Shown: positions 1 to 8,982, numbered from the stretch's first letter. The stretch is DNA of 35,997 nucleotides from Deltaproteobacteria bacterium (GCA_021799495.1 JAJZAI010000037.1:1-35997), one strand, 5' to 3'. Numbers and translations: made by a program. Notes: generated by a model not told the origin, from the sequence alone.

Positions 1-934
1 CGCCGGAGCGATACAGCTCGCGCTGCGCGAGCGAGAAAATCTCTTCCATCCGCGGTTCGATGATTTCGCCGAGCAGCCGGCGCGGAATCACCCGCGGCTC
101 GCGTCCGCCGACGCCCGGAACCTGCACCGTTTCTTCCCGCCCGACGATCAGATTCGTGGCCGCGCCGTGGCTCATTTTGAGCCGTTCGGCGTCGGTCAGC
201 GGCGTGCGCAGCCCGGCGGCGACGTCGCTGGTGATATGGCTGCCGCCGATCGGCAACACCGCCGTATGCATCACGGCGCCGTTCAGATAAACGACCACGT
301 CGGTCGTGCCGCCGCCGATATCGATCAGCGCGACGCCCAATTCACGCTCTTCGGGAAACAACGCGGCGTCCGCCGACGCGAGCGGCTCGAAGACCATCGC
401 GGACGACGTGACGTTGGCGCGCTCGCAGCACTTGGCGAGATTCTGTCCGTAGCTCTGCGCCGCGGTCACGATATGAATCCGCGCTTCCAGCCGCACCCCC
501 GCCATGCCCACCGGATCGCGCACGCCCTCCTGCTCGTCCACCGCGAATTGCTGCGGCAAAATATGCAGCACTTGGCGATCGAGCGGGATCGCGACCGCGC
601 GCGCCGCGTCGATTACCCGTTCGACGTCGCGCCCACCCACTTCGCCGCCGCGCACCGCGACGATTCCGTGGCTGTTGAGGCCGCGCACATGCGCCCCGGA
701 GACGCCCACGACCGCCGTCCCGATCCGGGCGCCGGCGGCGGCCTCGGCCTGATCGATCGCCGCGCGGATCGCTTCGACCGTCGCCTCGATATTGACCACG
801 ACGCCCTTGCGCAATCCGGCGCACGGCGCTACGCCGTAGCCGATAACTTCAATGCCGCCGTCCGCTCCCGTATCGGCGAGCAGCGCGCAAACCTTGCTCG
901 TGCCGACGTCGAGTCCCGCCAGAGCGTTCCTCAT
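1..934 (-). CDS. ftsA: Cell division protein FtsA (3' end beyond window)
   Basis: FtsA is the actin-like ATPase that tethers FtsZ to the membrane and recruits later divisome proteins. Only the first 311 codons are here; the gene runs off the left edge. The N-terminus reads LDVGTSKVCALL (phosphate 1 loop) and, about 200 residues in, IDIGGGTTDVVVY (phosphate 2 loop), both typical of the actin/FtsA fold; the stretch between them fits the FtsA-specific 1C subdomain. The ATG at 934 overlaps the ftsQ stop by four bases (ATGA), so translation is probably coupled to ftsQ. The C-terminal amphipathic membrane helix and, presumably, ftsZ lie outside the window. Confidence 0.96.
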   Translation of the reverse strand, partial: MRNALAGLDVGTSKVCALLADTGADGGIEVIGYGVAPCAGLRKGVVVNIEATVEAIRAAIDQAEAAAGARIGTAVVGVSGAHVRGLNSHGIVAVRGGEVGGRDVERVIDAARAVAIPLDRQVLHILPQQFAVDEQEGVRDPVGMAGVRLEARIHIVTAAQSYGQNLAKCCERANVTSSAMVFEPLASADAALFPEERELGVALIDIGGGTTDVVVYLNGAVMHTAVLPIGGSHITSDVAAGLRTPLTDAERLKMSHGAATNLIVGREETVQVPGVGGREPRVIPRRLLGEIIEPRMEEIFSLAQRELYRSG

Positions 935-1695
935 CGGCTGGCCCCCGTACGCGGCGTTTGCCGTTCCGGCGCGACATACGCGACCCGGCGCGCGTCCGCA
1001 AGCCGGCGCGCGCCGTCCGTTCCGCCGCGCCGGATCCGCACCACCGCGGCGTCGTCTTCGGTCAAATCGATCGCCGCGAGCATCCGTTCGTGGCCGCGCC
1101 ACAGGCCGATAATCCGCACCGCGCGGCGGAGCTCGACGCCGGTCCGGTCAAAGTCGAACGAAATCTCCATCGGCTCGCGTTCGAGATAAAGCGTCGCCAC
1201 GCCGTCGCCATCGACGCGCATCTCGGAAACGACTTCGTTCAGATCGGCCTCGGCCCGCACCAGCATCGCGGCGTCTTCCAGCAAGGCGTCCGGAGCGGCG
1301 CCAGCGACTCCAGGGCCGGAAAGAATCGGCAGGTCGCCTTGCGCGGCCGGCGCGACCGGGCCGCGCAGGGCGCCGCGGCCGTCGAGCACGTAAAATCCAT
1401 CGGCGCGCCGCGCCAGAGCGATCGGATTCGCCGGCCCGAGCGGCGCCACGGCCGCCGGCGGCGCGACCATCGCGCCATGCGCGAACAGCGCCGGCAAAAT
1501 TCCCGATCGCCCGAGTAGGGAATGCGGCTCAAACCATCCCTCGACGCGCGCCGCGAGCGCGCGGCCGGGCTTGCTCAGGCCGGTCATCACGCCGAGCGCG
1601 AAAAACAGGCACAACGCCACGCCCGCAAGCCGCATCCCCCAATGGCTCGCCGGCGCCTTGCCGGTTCGTTTTCGTTTTGCCGCCGCCACCGCCAT
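931..1695 (-). CDS. ftsQ: FtsQ-like cell division protein without a visible POTRA domain
   Basis: Position between murB and ftsA, a basic cytoplasmic tail (KRKRTGK), one transmembrane helix at about residues 20-42 and a C-terminal beta-domain with the FtsQ pattern (FYVLDGRGAL, then DLPILSGPGV, then VSEMRVDGDG and AAIDL) identify FtsQ, a scaffold that links FtsL/FtsB to FtsA and FtsI. Between the helix and the beta-domain only about 60 residues rich in Ala and Pro are found, where FtsQ normally has a POTRA domain of about 70 residues with a V.V.G motif; I cannot see one. The start is taken as ATG at 1695 (254 residues), 9 bases after the murB stop; an in-frame GTG at 1701 is possible. Confidence 0.8.
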   Translation of the reverse strand: MAVAAAKRKRTGKAPASHWGMRLAGVALCLFFALGVMTGLSKPGRALAARVEGWFEPHSLLGRSGILPALFAHGAMVAPPAAVAPLGPANPIALARRADGFYVLDGRGALRGPVAPAAQGDLPILSGPGVAGAAPDALLEDAAMLVRAEADLNEVVSEMRVDGDGVATLYLEREPMEISFDFDRTGVELRRAVRIIGLWRGHERMLAAIDLTEDDAAVVRIRRGGTDGARRLADARRVAYVAPERQTPRTGASR

Positions 1696-1704
1696 CCCCA
1701 CCCG

Positions 1705-2607
1705 TCACCACTCGCCGACGAATCTGACCTCCGGCTCCAACCAGACGCCGCTGTTTTCCCTGACGCGATTTCGCGCCATCTCGATCAAGGCCCGCACCTC
1801 GTCCGCGCGCGCGCCGCCCAGGTTCACGATGAAGTTCGCATGCTGGCCGGAGAACGCCGCGCCGCCCATCCGCGCTCCCTTGAGTCCGGCGCTTTCCAGC
1901 AACCGCCCCGCGAATGCGCCGGGCGGGTTTTTGAAGATCGATCCGGCGTTGGGCAAGCCGCGCGGCTGACGCGCGGCGCGCTTCGCACGCAGCTCGGCGA
2001 CGCGCCCGCGCAGAGCGTCGCGATCGCCCCATTCGAGATCAAAATCGACGCGCGTAATCACGAATCCCGCCGGGAGCCTGGTGCGCCGATAGGCGAAGCC
2101 AACTTCGTCCTTCGAGAACGCGCGGATTTCGCCGACTCCGGTGACGCCGTGCACGGCGGTCACGACGCGCGCCATCTCGCCGCCGAAAGCGCCCGCGTTC
2201 ATCACCAATCCGCCGCCAACGCTGCCGGGTATGCCTTCGCCGAATTCGAGACCCGCAAGCCCGCGCTCGACCACTGATTCAACCAGCGCGCCAAACGCCA
2301 TCGCCGCGCCCGCCTCGACCCTGGTCCGCTCGATTCGGCAGTAATTGAAGCTTTCGCCCAGCTTGACCACGAGTCCCCGCACGCCGCGATCGCTGATCAG
2401 AAGATTCGTGCCCGCGCCTAGGCACATCGCGGGCGCGCGATTGCGCGCCGCCGCGGCGAGCGCCGCCGCCAGCTCTTCCGCGGTCGCGACAGTCACGAAC
2501 AGATCGGCCGGCCCGCCGATCTGAAACGACGTTAAATCGGCCAGCGTCCGGCCGCGCCCGACGCGATCGCCAAAACGCGCCGTCAATTCCTGTTCAAGCG
2601 CGCTCAT
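1705..2607 (-). CDS. murB: UDP-N-acetylmuramate dehydrogenase MurB
   Basis: MurB reduces UDP-GlcNAc-enolpyruvate to UDP-MurNAc with NADPH and FAD in the cytoplasm. Visible motifs are FQIGGPADLF and the FAD-site sequence GIPGSVGGGLVMNAG, the catalytic serine in NAGSIFKNP, and GGAAFSGQHANFIVN near the end. The protein is 300 residues from ATG 2607 (SALEQEL...), the usual size. An upstream in-frame start at 2652 would only extend the protein into murC and was not chosen; with ATG 2607 the overlap with murC is 14 bases. The next gene is ftsQ, with no ddl in between. Confidence 0.97.
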   Translation of the reverse strand: MSALEQELTARFGDRVGRGRTLADLTSFQIGGPADLFVTVATAEELAAALAAAARNRAPAMCLGAGTNLLISDRGVRGLVVKLGESFNYCRIERTRVEAGAAMAFGALVESVVERGLAGLEFGEGIPGSVGGGLVMNAGAFGGEMARVVTAVHGVTGVGEIRAFSKDEVGFAYRRTRLPAGFVITRVDFDLEWGDRDALRGRVAELRAKRAARQPRGLPNAGSIFKNPPGAFAGRLLESAGLKGARMGGAAFSGQHANFIVNLGGARADEVRALIEMARNRVRENSGVWLEPEVRFVGEW

Positions 2608-4021
2608 CGGAACTCGCCGCCTCGCCCAACTCCGCCAGCAAACGCTCGCCAATCCGGTAAACGTCGCCGGCGCCGGCGGTGATCACAAGATCGCCTGCCG
2701 CCGTTTCCGCGGCCAGCCGCCGCTCCGGCGCGCTCTCGCCGCCGATAAACCGCACGTCCAGATGGCCGCGCGCGCGCAGCGTTTCGCAAAGCCGCCGCGA
2801 CGTCACGTCGGCAATCGGCTCCTCTCCCGCGGTATAGACGTCGTCGAGATAAAGCACGTCGGCGTCATCGAAAGCCTCCAGAAAGTCGTCGAACAAATCC
2901 CGCAGGCGCGTGTACCGATGCGGCTGAAAGAGCACGACGATCCGGCGCTTGAACGCGGCGCGCGCGGCGGCCAGCGTCGCCCGGACTTCCGCCGGATGAT
3001 GCGCATAGTCGTCGAGCACGAGCCGGCCCGCGGCCTCGCCCTTGATTTCGAAACGGCGCGAGATTCCCGAAAACGACTCGAGCGCGCGCGCCGCCGTCGC
3101 GAATGGAATTCCCAGTTCGAGCGCGACCGCGATCGCCGCCAGTCCGTTCAGCGCGATATGACGGCCCGGCGATGGAATCGCGACCGCGCCCAACGCGACT
3201 CCGCGCCGCAGCACGTCGAAGCGCGTGGCGAGGCCGTCGATAATGATATTTTCGGCGCGCAGGTCCGCGTCGGCGGCGACGCCGTAGGTCACCACCGGCT
3301 TGCGCGCGGAATCGAGCAGTCCGCGAACGTTGACGCTGTCGATACCCAGCACGGCCGCGCCGTAGAACGGCAGCCGGTTGATAAAATTCAGATACGCTTC
3401 GCGCACCCGCTCCATCGCGCCGTAATGGTCCAGATGCTCGGGATCGATATTCGTCACCACCGCGAGCGTGGGCATCAGCAGCAAAAACGACGCGTCGCTC
3501 TCGTCGGCCTCGGCGACCATATACTCGCCATGCCCGAGCCGAACATTGGAGCCGCGCGCGCGGAGATTTCCGCCGATCGCGACCGTGGGATCGAGGCCGG
3601 CTTCTTCCAGAATCAACCCGACCAGCGAGGTCGTCGTGGTCTTGCCATGCGTACCTGCGATCGCAATGCCGACGCGGGCGAGGCGCAGCAATTCGCCCAG
3701 CATCTCGGCGCGCGCGATCACCGGAATCTTCAGCGCGCGGGCGGCGGCGACCTCCGGATTCGAGAATTTCACCGCCGAAGAAATCACGACCGCGTCCAGG
3801 TCGTGGCCGAGATGGCCCGGATGATGGCCGCGCGCGATTTTGACGCCTAGCCGATCCAGCCGCGCGGTCGTGGCGCTTTCGCGCAGGTCGCATCCGCTGA
3901 CCTCGAAGCCGAGGCGCCGGCACAACTCGGCGATTCCGCTCATCCCGGCGCCGCCCACGCCGATAAAATGCAGCCGCCGCGGCCGAGTCATCAGACCCGA
4001 TGCGATTCCTTCCCGACTCAT
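2594..4021 (-). CDS. murC: UDP-N-acetylmuramate--L-alanine ligase MurC
   Basis: MurC adds the first peptide residue, L-Ala, to UDP-MurNAc using ATP. The 475-residue protein has the UDP-binding start FIGVGGAGMSGIAE, the ATP loop GTHGKTTTTS, EADESDASF, TNIDPEHLDHYG, the carbamate-region YAHHPAEVRATL and FQPHRYTR, all standard for MurC. ATG 4021 overlaps the murG stop by four bases (ATGA). A second ATG ten codons in (before TRPRRLHFIG) is an alternative start. Confidence 0.98.
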   Translation of the reverse strand: MSREGIASGLMTRPRRLHFIGVGGAGMSGIAELCRRLGFEVSGCDLRESATTARLDRLGVKIARGHHPGHLGHDLDAVVISSAVKFSNPEVAAARALKIPVIARAEMLGELLRLARVGIAIAGTHGKTTTTSLVGLILEEAGLDPTVAIGGNLRARGSNVRLGHGEYMVAEADESDASFLLLMPTLAVVTNIDPEHLDHYGAMERVREAYLNFINRLPFYGAAVLGIDSVNVRGLLDSARKPVVTYGVAADADLRAENIIIDGLATRFDVLRRGVALGAVAIPSPGRHIALNGLAAIAVALELGIPFATAARALESFSGISRRFEIKGEAAGRLVLDDYAHHPAEVRATLAAARAAFKRRIVVLFQPHRYTRLRDLFDDFLEAFDDADVLYLDDVYTAGEEPIADVTSRRLCETLRARGHLDVRFIGGESAPERRLAAETAAGDLVITAGAGDVYRIGERLLAELGEAASSDERA

Positions 4022-5106
4022 GCGGCCGCGCGTTCCCCTCCGGCAATTTCGAAACAGATACGACTGATGCGCGCGGCGGCGTCGGGATAAGCGGCCGCGC
4101 GCGCCCGCTCGCCCATCGCGATCAGGCGCGACGGTTCGGCGGCAATTTCACGCAGATGGGCAGCAAGGTTCTCTCCCAAGCGATCGTCGTCCATAACAAT
4201 TAAAGCCCCGCCAAGACGCTCGATCACGCGTGCATTTAATTCCTGTTGACGATCACGATGGAACGGATACGGCACGAACAGCGCGGGTCGGCCGGCCAGC
4301 GCCAGTTCCGAAACCGTCATGGCGCCCGCGCGCGCGATTACCAATTCGGCGCGGTCGAGCGCCAACGCCATGTCGTCGATAAATGGCGTCACCTCGGCGG
4401 CAACCCCCAAATCACGATATCGTGCCGCGACCAATTCCGCGTCCGCGCCTCCTGTTTGATGCGTGACTTTGAATTTTATAACATCATTATCAAGAATATT
4501 CAAAGCCTTTAGTACGCCAAGATTAAGTCGATGGGCTCCGCTCGAACCGCCTAAAACAAGGATTTGAATTGGGTAGGAGATTTTCAGAAGCCGCCCCGGG
4601 ATGAACCTCAGGCGCACCGGATTCCCCGTTACGGAGGCCCGGCCGGTCGGGAAACACGCCGCCGTATCGGCAAAGCCTGCGCAAACTTGCCGCGCGAAGC
4701 GCCATAGAATTCTATTCGACAATCCAGGCCGCGTATTTTGCTCCATTAGCAAGAGCGGTATGCGTCCGACGATCGCCGCGACCGCGGTCGGCGCCGATGC
4801 GTACCCACCGGCGCTCACGACGAGGTCGGCGCCGAACGCTTTGAGCGTTTCGCGCGCCCGTCCGATCGCTGCGAAAAATTCGCCCAGCGCGCGCATCCGC
4901 GAGAGCGGATTCTTGCCGCGCAGCCCATGGACGGGAAACAGCTCGTAGCGCAAGCCGCTCTTGGGCAGCCACGACGCCTCGAGGCCATTGCTGGTTCCGA
5001 TATGCAAAATCTCCACGTCGGGCCGCAGGCGGCGCATCGCTTCGCCCAGCGCGACGGCGGGGAACAGATGGCCGCCGGTGCCGCCGCCCGCGATCGCCAC
5101 TTTCAT
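4018..5106 (-). CDS. murG: MurG, lipid II-forming GlcNAc transferase
   Basis: MurG transfers GlcNAc from UDP-GlcNAc onto lipid I at the inner face of the cytoplasmic membrane. The 362-residue protein has GGGTGGHLFPA at the N-terminus, LMEQNTRPGLSNR, the third glycine loop as GGSSGAHRLN (usual GGSQGA), and the sugar-nucleotide site RAGAMTVSELALAGRPALFVPYP. It overlaps ftsW by ATGA. Codons for about residues 182-222 (linker and start of the C-terminal domain) are markedly AT-rich: bases 4441-4560 count to 52 G+C of 120 (43%), far below the flanks, although the reading frame is intact and family motifs continue. Confidence 0.97.
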   Translation of the reverse strand: MKVAIAGGGTGGHLFPAVALGEAMRRLRPDVEILHIGTSNGLEASWLPKSGLRYELFPVHGLRGKNPLSRMRALGEFFAAIGRARETLKAFGADLVVSAGGYASAPTAVAAIVGRIPLLLMEQNTRPGLSNRILWRFARQVCAGFADTAACFPTGRASVTGNPVRLRFIPGRLLKISYPIQILVLGGSSGAHRLNLGVLKALNILDNDVIKFKVTHQTGGADAELVAARYRDLGVAAEVTPFIDDMALALDRAELVIARAGAMTVSELALAGRPALFVPYPFHRDRQQELNARVIERLGGALIVMDDDRLGENLAAHLREIAAEPSRLIAMGERARAAAYPDAAARISRICFEIAGGERAAA

Positions 5107-6251
5107 CGCACCGCCGGTCTGCGCGCGAGCGCAAGCAGCGCGCCGAGCGCCGCCATCGCCATCAAGACGGAAGTTCCGCCGTAGCTGACGAACGGCAGCG
5201 GCAATCCCTTGGTCGGCGCGAGTCCGATCACCACGGCGATATTGACCAGCGCCTGCAACGTGATCATCGTGGTCAGCCCGACCGCGAGCAGACTGGCGAA
5301 CGGCTCCGGCTCTTCATGCGCGATCCGCAGTCCGCGGAACAGAATCGCGCAAAACAGGGCGAACACGGCCAACGCTCCGGCCAGACCGAATTCCTCGGTG
5401 ATTACGGCAAAGACGAAGTCGGTATGCGCCTGCGGAAGATAGAACATTTTCTGCCGGCCAGCGCCGAGTCCGGCGCCCCACCCGCCGCCTTCGCCGAGCG
5501 CGATCAAAGATTGAATGAGCTGGAATCCCGCGCCGCGCGCGGTCCGCCACGGATCGGCGAACGTCACCAGCCGCTTGATTCTATATGGTTTCGCGACCGC
5601 CTGCAGCGCCAGGACCGCGGCCGCACACGCGCCCGTGCGGCCCAAGTCCATCAATCGCGCGCCGCCTGCGAACAGCATCACGAACAGGATCGCCGCAAGC
5701 ATCACCGTGGTCCCGAAATCGGGTTGCTTGAGCACCGGTATCGCAATCAGCCCGACGACGATCATCGCGGGCAACGGGCCGCGCTTGAAGTCCGCCATCC
5801 GCTCCCGCCGGCGCGCGAGATAATCGGCAAGAAAAAATACCACAGCGAACTTCGCCAGTTCCGACGGTTCGGCCAGCAGCGGGCCAAGCCGCACCCAGCG
5901 CCGCGCGCCGCCGCGCGTCACGCCGAGACCGGGAATCCAGATCAGCGCCAGCAGGACGACCGATATGATCATCAGCGGCTTGGTCAAGCGTCTGAGACCG
6001 GCGAGCGAGAGTTGCGAAAGCGCGAACATCACCGCCAACCCGGCCGCGATATGAATCAGATGGAGCTTGAAGAAGTGGAAAGCGTCACCGGTTTTTTCCT
6101 GGCCCAGAAAATAGGTCGTGTTCAGGACCATCAGCAGGCCGAGCGCGACCAGCGTCGCGGCCGGGGCCAATAGCCACGGATCGGGACGCTCGGGCGCGAC
6201 CGCCTCAAAGCGCCCGAACCAGCTCCTGAAATACGCGCCCGCGCTCCGCAT
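5103..6251 (-). CDS. ftsW: FtsW, septal SEDS glycosyltransferase
   Basis: FtsW polymerises lipid II into glycan strands at the septum, together with FtsI. The 382-residue protein is almost wholly hydrophobic with about ten membrane segments, and ends with the SEDS signature APTKGLPLPFVSYGG followed by TSVLMAMAALGALL. AVITEEFGLAGAL, typical of FtsW/RodA, lies upstream of it. Its start at ATG 6251 lies 47 bases inside the end of murD; no later Met occurs before the first helix. Placement in dcw between murD and murG favours FtsW over RodA. Confidence 0.96.
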   Translation of the reverse strand: MRSAGAYFRSWFGRFEAVAPERPDPWLLAPAATLVALGLLMVLNTTYFLGQEKTGDAFHFFKLHLIHIAAGLAVMFALSQLSLAGLRRLTKPLMIISVVLLALIWIPGLGVTRGGARRWVRLGPLLAEPSELAKFAVVFFLADYLARRRERMADFKRGPLPAMIVVGLIAIPVLKQPDFGTTVMLAAILFVMLFAGGARLMDLGRTGACAAAVLALQAVAKPYRIKRLVTFADPWRTARGAGFQLIQSLIALGEGGGWGAGLGAGRQKMFYLPQAHTDFVFAVITEEFGLAGALAVFALFCAILFRGLRIAHEEPEPFASLLAVGLTTMITLQALVNIAVVIGLAPTKGLPLPFVSYGGTSVLMAMAALGALLALARRPAVR

Positions 6252-7530
6252 AATCCCTGAATTGGTCGAAACTCGAGCAGGCCGGCGACAGCAGCACCGT
6301 ATCGCCCGGACACGCCCGCCGCGCCGCGATTCGCACCGCCTCGCCCATCGTCGGGGCCGCTTCGATCGCCGCCGCTCCGGCCAGCGCCGCGCGCATTTTT
6401 TCGCGCGCCGCGCCGTTCAAAATCACCAGCCGCGCCCGTTCCCGGACGGCGGCCCGCAGCGGGGCGTAATCGCCGCCCTTGTCGACGCCGCCGGCAATCA
6501 GGATTACCGGAGGCACCATCGCATGCAGCGCCTCGACCGCGGCCCCGACGTTGGTGCCCTTGGAATCATCGACGTAGCGCACGCCGCGCTTTTCCGCGAC
6601 AAATTCGAGGCGATGCTTCAGTCCCCTGAAATCCGCCAGCGCCGTCTCGATCGCCGCCGGGCCGGCGCCCATCGCCAGCGCCGCGGCCGCGGCCGCCATC
6701 GCATTCGCCAGGTTGTGCCGGCCGCCGAGCGTGAAACGCCGCAAATCAATTTCACCTTCGCCGCCGCGAAACCGCCACGCCAGCGCGCCGCGTCCGGGCC
6801 AGATCGCGTCGCCGGAAGGCGGCGGCGCCTGAAGGCCGAAACTGAAGACGCGGCCCCGCGAGGACGCGGCCAGCCGCCAGACGTTCGGATCGTCGCGATT
6901 CAGCACGGCGCAGTCGGTCGCGTCCTGATTTTCAAAAATCCGCGCCTTGGCGCGGCCGTATTCGGCAAAGTCGCGATAGCGATCGAGATGGTCGTCGGAA
7001 AGATTCAGATGGACCGCGACGCGCGGATGGAACCGCTCGACAAGTTCAAGCTGATAGCTCGACGCCTCGATCACCGCCGCGTCGAACTCGCCAGCCGCCG
7101 CCTCGGCGATCGGCGTGCCGAGATTTCCGCCGACAAAGACGCGCAGGTGCGCCGCGCGCAGCATCGCGCCGATCATCATGGTCACGGTGCTCTTGCCGTT
7201 GGTTCCGGTGACGGCGGCGATCGGCGCGGCGAAGAAGCGCGCGCCAAATTCCAGTTCGCCAATTAGCGGAATTCCGGCCGCGACCGCCGCGCGCATCAGC
7301 GGCGACGTTGGCGGCACGCCCGGGCTCGCGATCGCCAAATCTACGCCGCCAAGCGACGCCGGAGCCTCCGCGCCGAGCCGCAGTTCGCCGTCGGGAAGCC
7401 CTTCCCGCGCGATATCGGCACGCGCGTCGGCCAACACCAGCCGCGCGCCGCACGCGGCTGCAAGGCGCGCGGCGGCGCGGCCGCTCACGCCCAGCCCAAT
7501 CACCAGCACGCGTTTTCCCGCAAGTTCCAT
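6205..7530 (-). CDS. murD: UDP-MurNAc-L-alanine--D-glutamate ligase MurD
   Basis: MurD adds D-Glu to UDP-MurNAc-L-Ala. Motifs: VIGLGVSGRAAARL (UDP site), ASPGVPP, VTGTNGKSTVTMMIG (ATP loop), GNLGTPI, EASSYQLE, LNLSDDHLDRY, GLKHRLEFVAEKRGVRYVDD followed by SKGTN, IAGGVDKGGDY and LSPACSSFDQF. Start ATG 7530 gives 441 residues and leaves 14 bases after the mraY stop; an ORF start at 7632 would read through the end of mraY and was rejected. Confidence 0.98.
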   Translation of the reverse strand: MELAGKRVLVIGLGVSGRAAARLAAACGARLVLADARADIAREGLPDGELRLGAEAPASLGGVDLAIASPGVPPTSPLMRAAVAAGIPLIGELEFGARFFAAPIAAVTGTNGKSTVTMMIGAMLRAAHLRVFVGGNLGTPIAEAAAGEFDAAVIEASSYQLELVERFHPRVAVHLNLSDDHLDRYRDFAEYGRAKARIFENQDATDCAVLNRDDPNVWRLAASSRGRVFSFGLQAPPPSGDAIWPGRGALAWRFRGGEGEIDLRRFTLGGRHNLANAMAAAAAALAMGAGPAAIETALADFRGLKHRLEFVAEKRGVRYVDDSKGTNVGAAVEALHAMVPPVILIAGGVDKGGDYAPLRAAVRERARLVILNGAAREKMRAALAGAAAIEAAPTMGEAVRIAARRACPGDTVLLSPACSSFDQFRDYAERGRVFQELVRAL

Positions 7531-7544
7531 CGCCAGGCGCGCCG

Positions 7545-8624
7545 CTAGCGCAGTTTGAGCGTGCTGATCGCCACCAGCGCGCATACGATCGAGATAATCC
7601 AGAAGCGCGTCACCACCACCGTTTCCGGCCATCCGCCGAGCTCAAAATGATGATGCAGCGGGGCCATCCGGAAAATCCGCCGATGGGTCATCTTGTAATA
7701 GTAGCGCTGCATGATCACCGATACCGCTTCGAGCACGAACACTCCGCCCGCGATCGGCAAGACCAATTCCTGTTTGGCGAGCACCGCGACCGCGCCGAGC
7801 GCGCCGCCGAGCGAAAGCGCGCCGACATCGCCCATCATCATCGAAGCGGGATAGGCGTTATACCAGAGGAAGCCGAGCGACGCGGCGATCAGCGCGGCGC
7901 AAAAGATCGCGAGTTCGCCCGAGCCCTCGACGTGCGGCACGTCCAGATAGCGCGCGAACTTGATATTGCCCGCGACGTAGGTGAATAGCCAATAGCAAAA
8001 GCCGGTGGTCATCACCGGGCCGATCGCAAGGCCGTCGAGGCCGTCGGTCAGATTGACCGCATTCGAGCAGCCGACGATCACCAGCATCGCGAACGGCGTG
8101 TACAGCCACCAATGCAGGTTCGGATGGAGCCGCTTCAGGAACGGAAACGTCAGGTGCGTATCGAAGCGCAGGAATGCGAACAGCGTAATGGCCGCGACGA
8201 ATGCGCAGGCGAATTGCCAGAACAATTTCTGCGGGCCGCTCAGTCCCATTCCCCTGCCGCGCCTGAGCTTGAGATAATCGTCGCAGAAACCGATCACGCC
8301 GAAGCCGACCATCACGAACAGCGCAATCCATACGTATGGATCGCCCGGATCGGCGAGCAGCAGCGTCGCCGCCAGCGACGACGCCAGAATCAGCAGGCCG
8401 CCCATCGTCGGCGTGCCGGCTTTCTTCTGATGCGCCGCGGGAACTTCCTCGCGGATCGTCTGCCCGATATGCGCGGCGCGAAAGCGCTGGATCAACAGCG
8501 GTCCCAGCGTCAGCGACAACGCCAGCGACAGCAGTCCCGCCAGCACCGAGCGGAAGGTTTCGTAGCGTAGGACATTGAGTACCGGGTAACGCGTATGAAG
8601 GGAAAATAAAGCCAGATAGAGCAT
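7545..8624 (-). CDS. mraY: Phospho-MurNAc-pentapeptide transferase MraY
   Basis: MraY makes lipid I by moving phospho-MurNAc-pentapeptide onto undecaprenyl phosphate. The 359-residue integral membrane protein has KKAGTPTMGGLLI, the aspartate-rich FCDDYLK, NLTDGLDGLAIG, MMGDVGALSLGG and HHHFELGGWPE, covering the known Mg2+ and nucleotide sites. A purine-rich GGGG sits just before the ATG. Upstream of this gene, where murF is expected, is a 358-base stretch with no recognised gene. Confidence 0.98.
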   Translation of the reverse strand: MLYLALFSLHTRYPVLNVLRYETFRSVLAGLLSLALSLTLGPLLIQRFRAAHIGQTIREEVPAAHQKKAGTPTMGGLLILASSLAATLLLADPGDPYVWIALFVMVGFGVIGFCDDYLKLRRGRGMGLSGPQKLFWQFACAFVAAITLFAFLRFDTHLTFPFLKRLHPNLHWWLYTPFAMLVIVGCSNAVNLTDGLDGLAIGPVMTTGFCYWLFTYVAGNIKFARYLDVPHVEGSGELAIFCAALIAASLGFLWYNAYPASMMMGDVGALSLGGALGAVAVLAKQELVLPIAGGVFVLEAVSVIMQRYYYKMTHRRIFRMAPLHHHFELGGWPETVVVTRFWIISIVCALVAISTLKLR

Positions 8625-8982
8625 TGCCCCAGTTAGACTCTCCGCTTATCGGCCGCCGCGCAAGCATCCCGCAGCGCCGCGCCGCCGCTGACCCAACCGT
8701 CCTCGTCCGCGCCTCTGAATACGCCGGGTTCATCGTCGCCGCGCAACCGCGCTCCGACAATCCGAGGCAAGCCTTATGCCGCCATCCGTCCGCCACCGCA
8801 TTCCCGCCCATCGGCGCGAAGGCTTCCCCAAGCTTGTCGTTCGCTGCCGGAGCGACCTCCCTCACCCGCAGTCCGTGCGCCCTCGGGCGCGCCGATTCCG
8901 GGCATGCGTCCGCCATCCCGCGCGCAAGCCGCGGCAACCGCCCATCGAGCAAAATTTTTTCCCGCCATTCAGCGCGCCGCCG
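8625..8982. other. 358 bp gap at the usual murF position, no recognisable gene
   Basis: Between the murE stop and the mraY start, where many bacteria have murF (about 1.35 kb), I find only short open frames. One minus-strand frame runs from 8952 through the gap into mraY out of frame; another is 64 codons (8774-8968). Neither shows the MurF motifs (the DSR...GDLF N-terminal pattern, a TGS/TGTxGKT ATP loop or the LGDMxELG C-terminal motif). No hairpin terminator with a T tract is visible. It may be the scar of a deletion, a relic too eroded to recognise, or an assembly artefact. Confidence 0.6.

Noticed and set aside
2762-3850. 362-codon plus-strand open frame across murC
   Set aside because: Lies opposite a complete murC and reads as an Arg-rich shadow.
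7858-8952. 364-codon minus-strand frame starting in the murF gap and running through mraY out of frame
   Set aside because: No MurF or other motif, and the greater part overlaps mraY in a shifted frame.
8774-8968. 64-codon minus-strand ORF as a truncated MurF N-terminus
   Set aside because: The expected DSR and GDLF motifs are absent and the composition is that of random GC-rich sequence.
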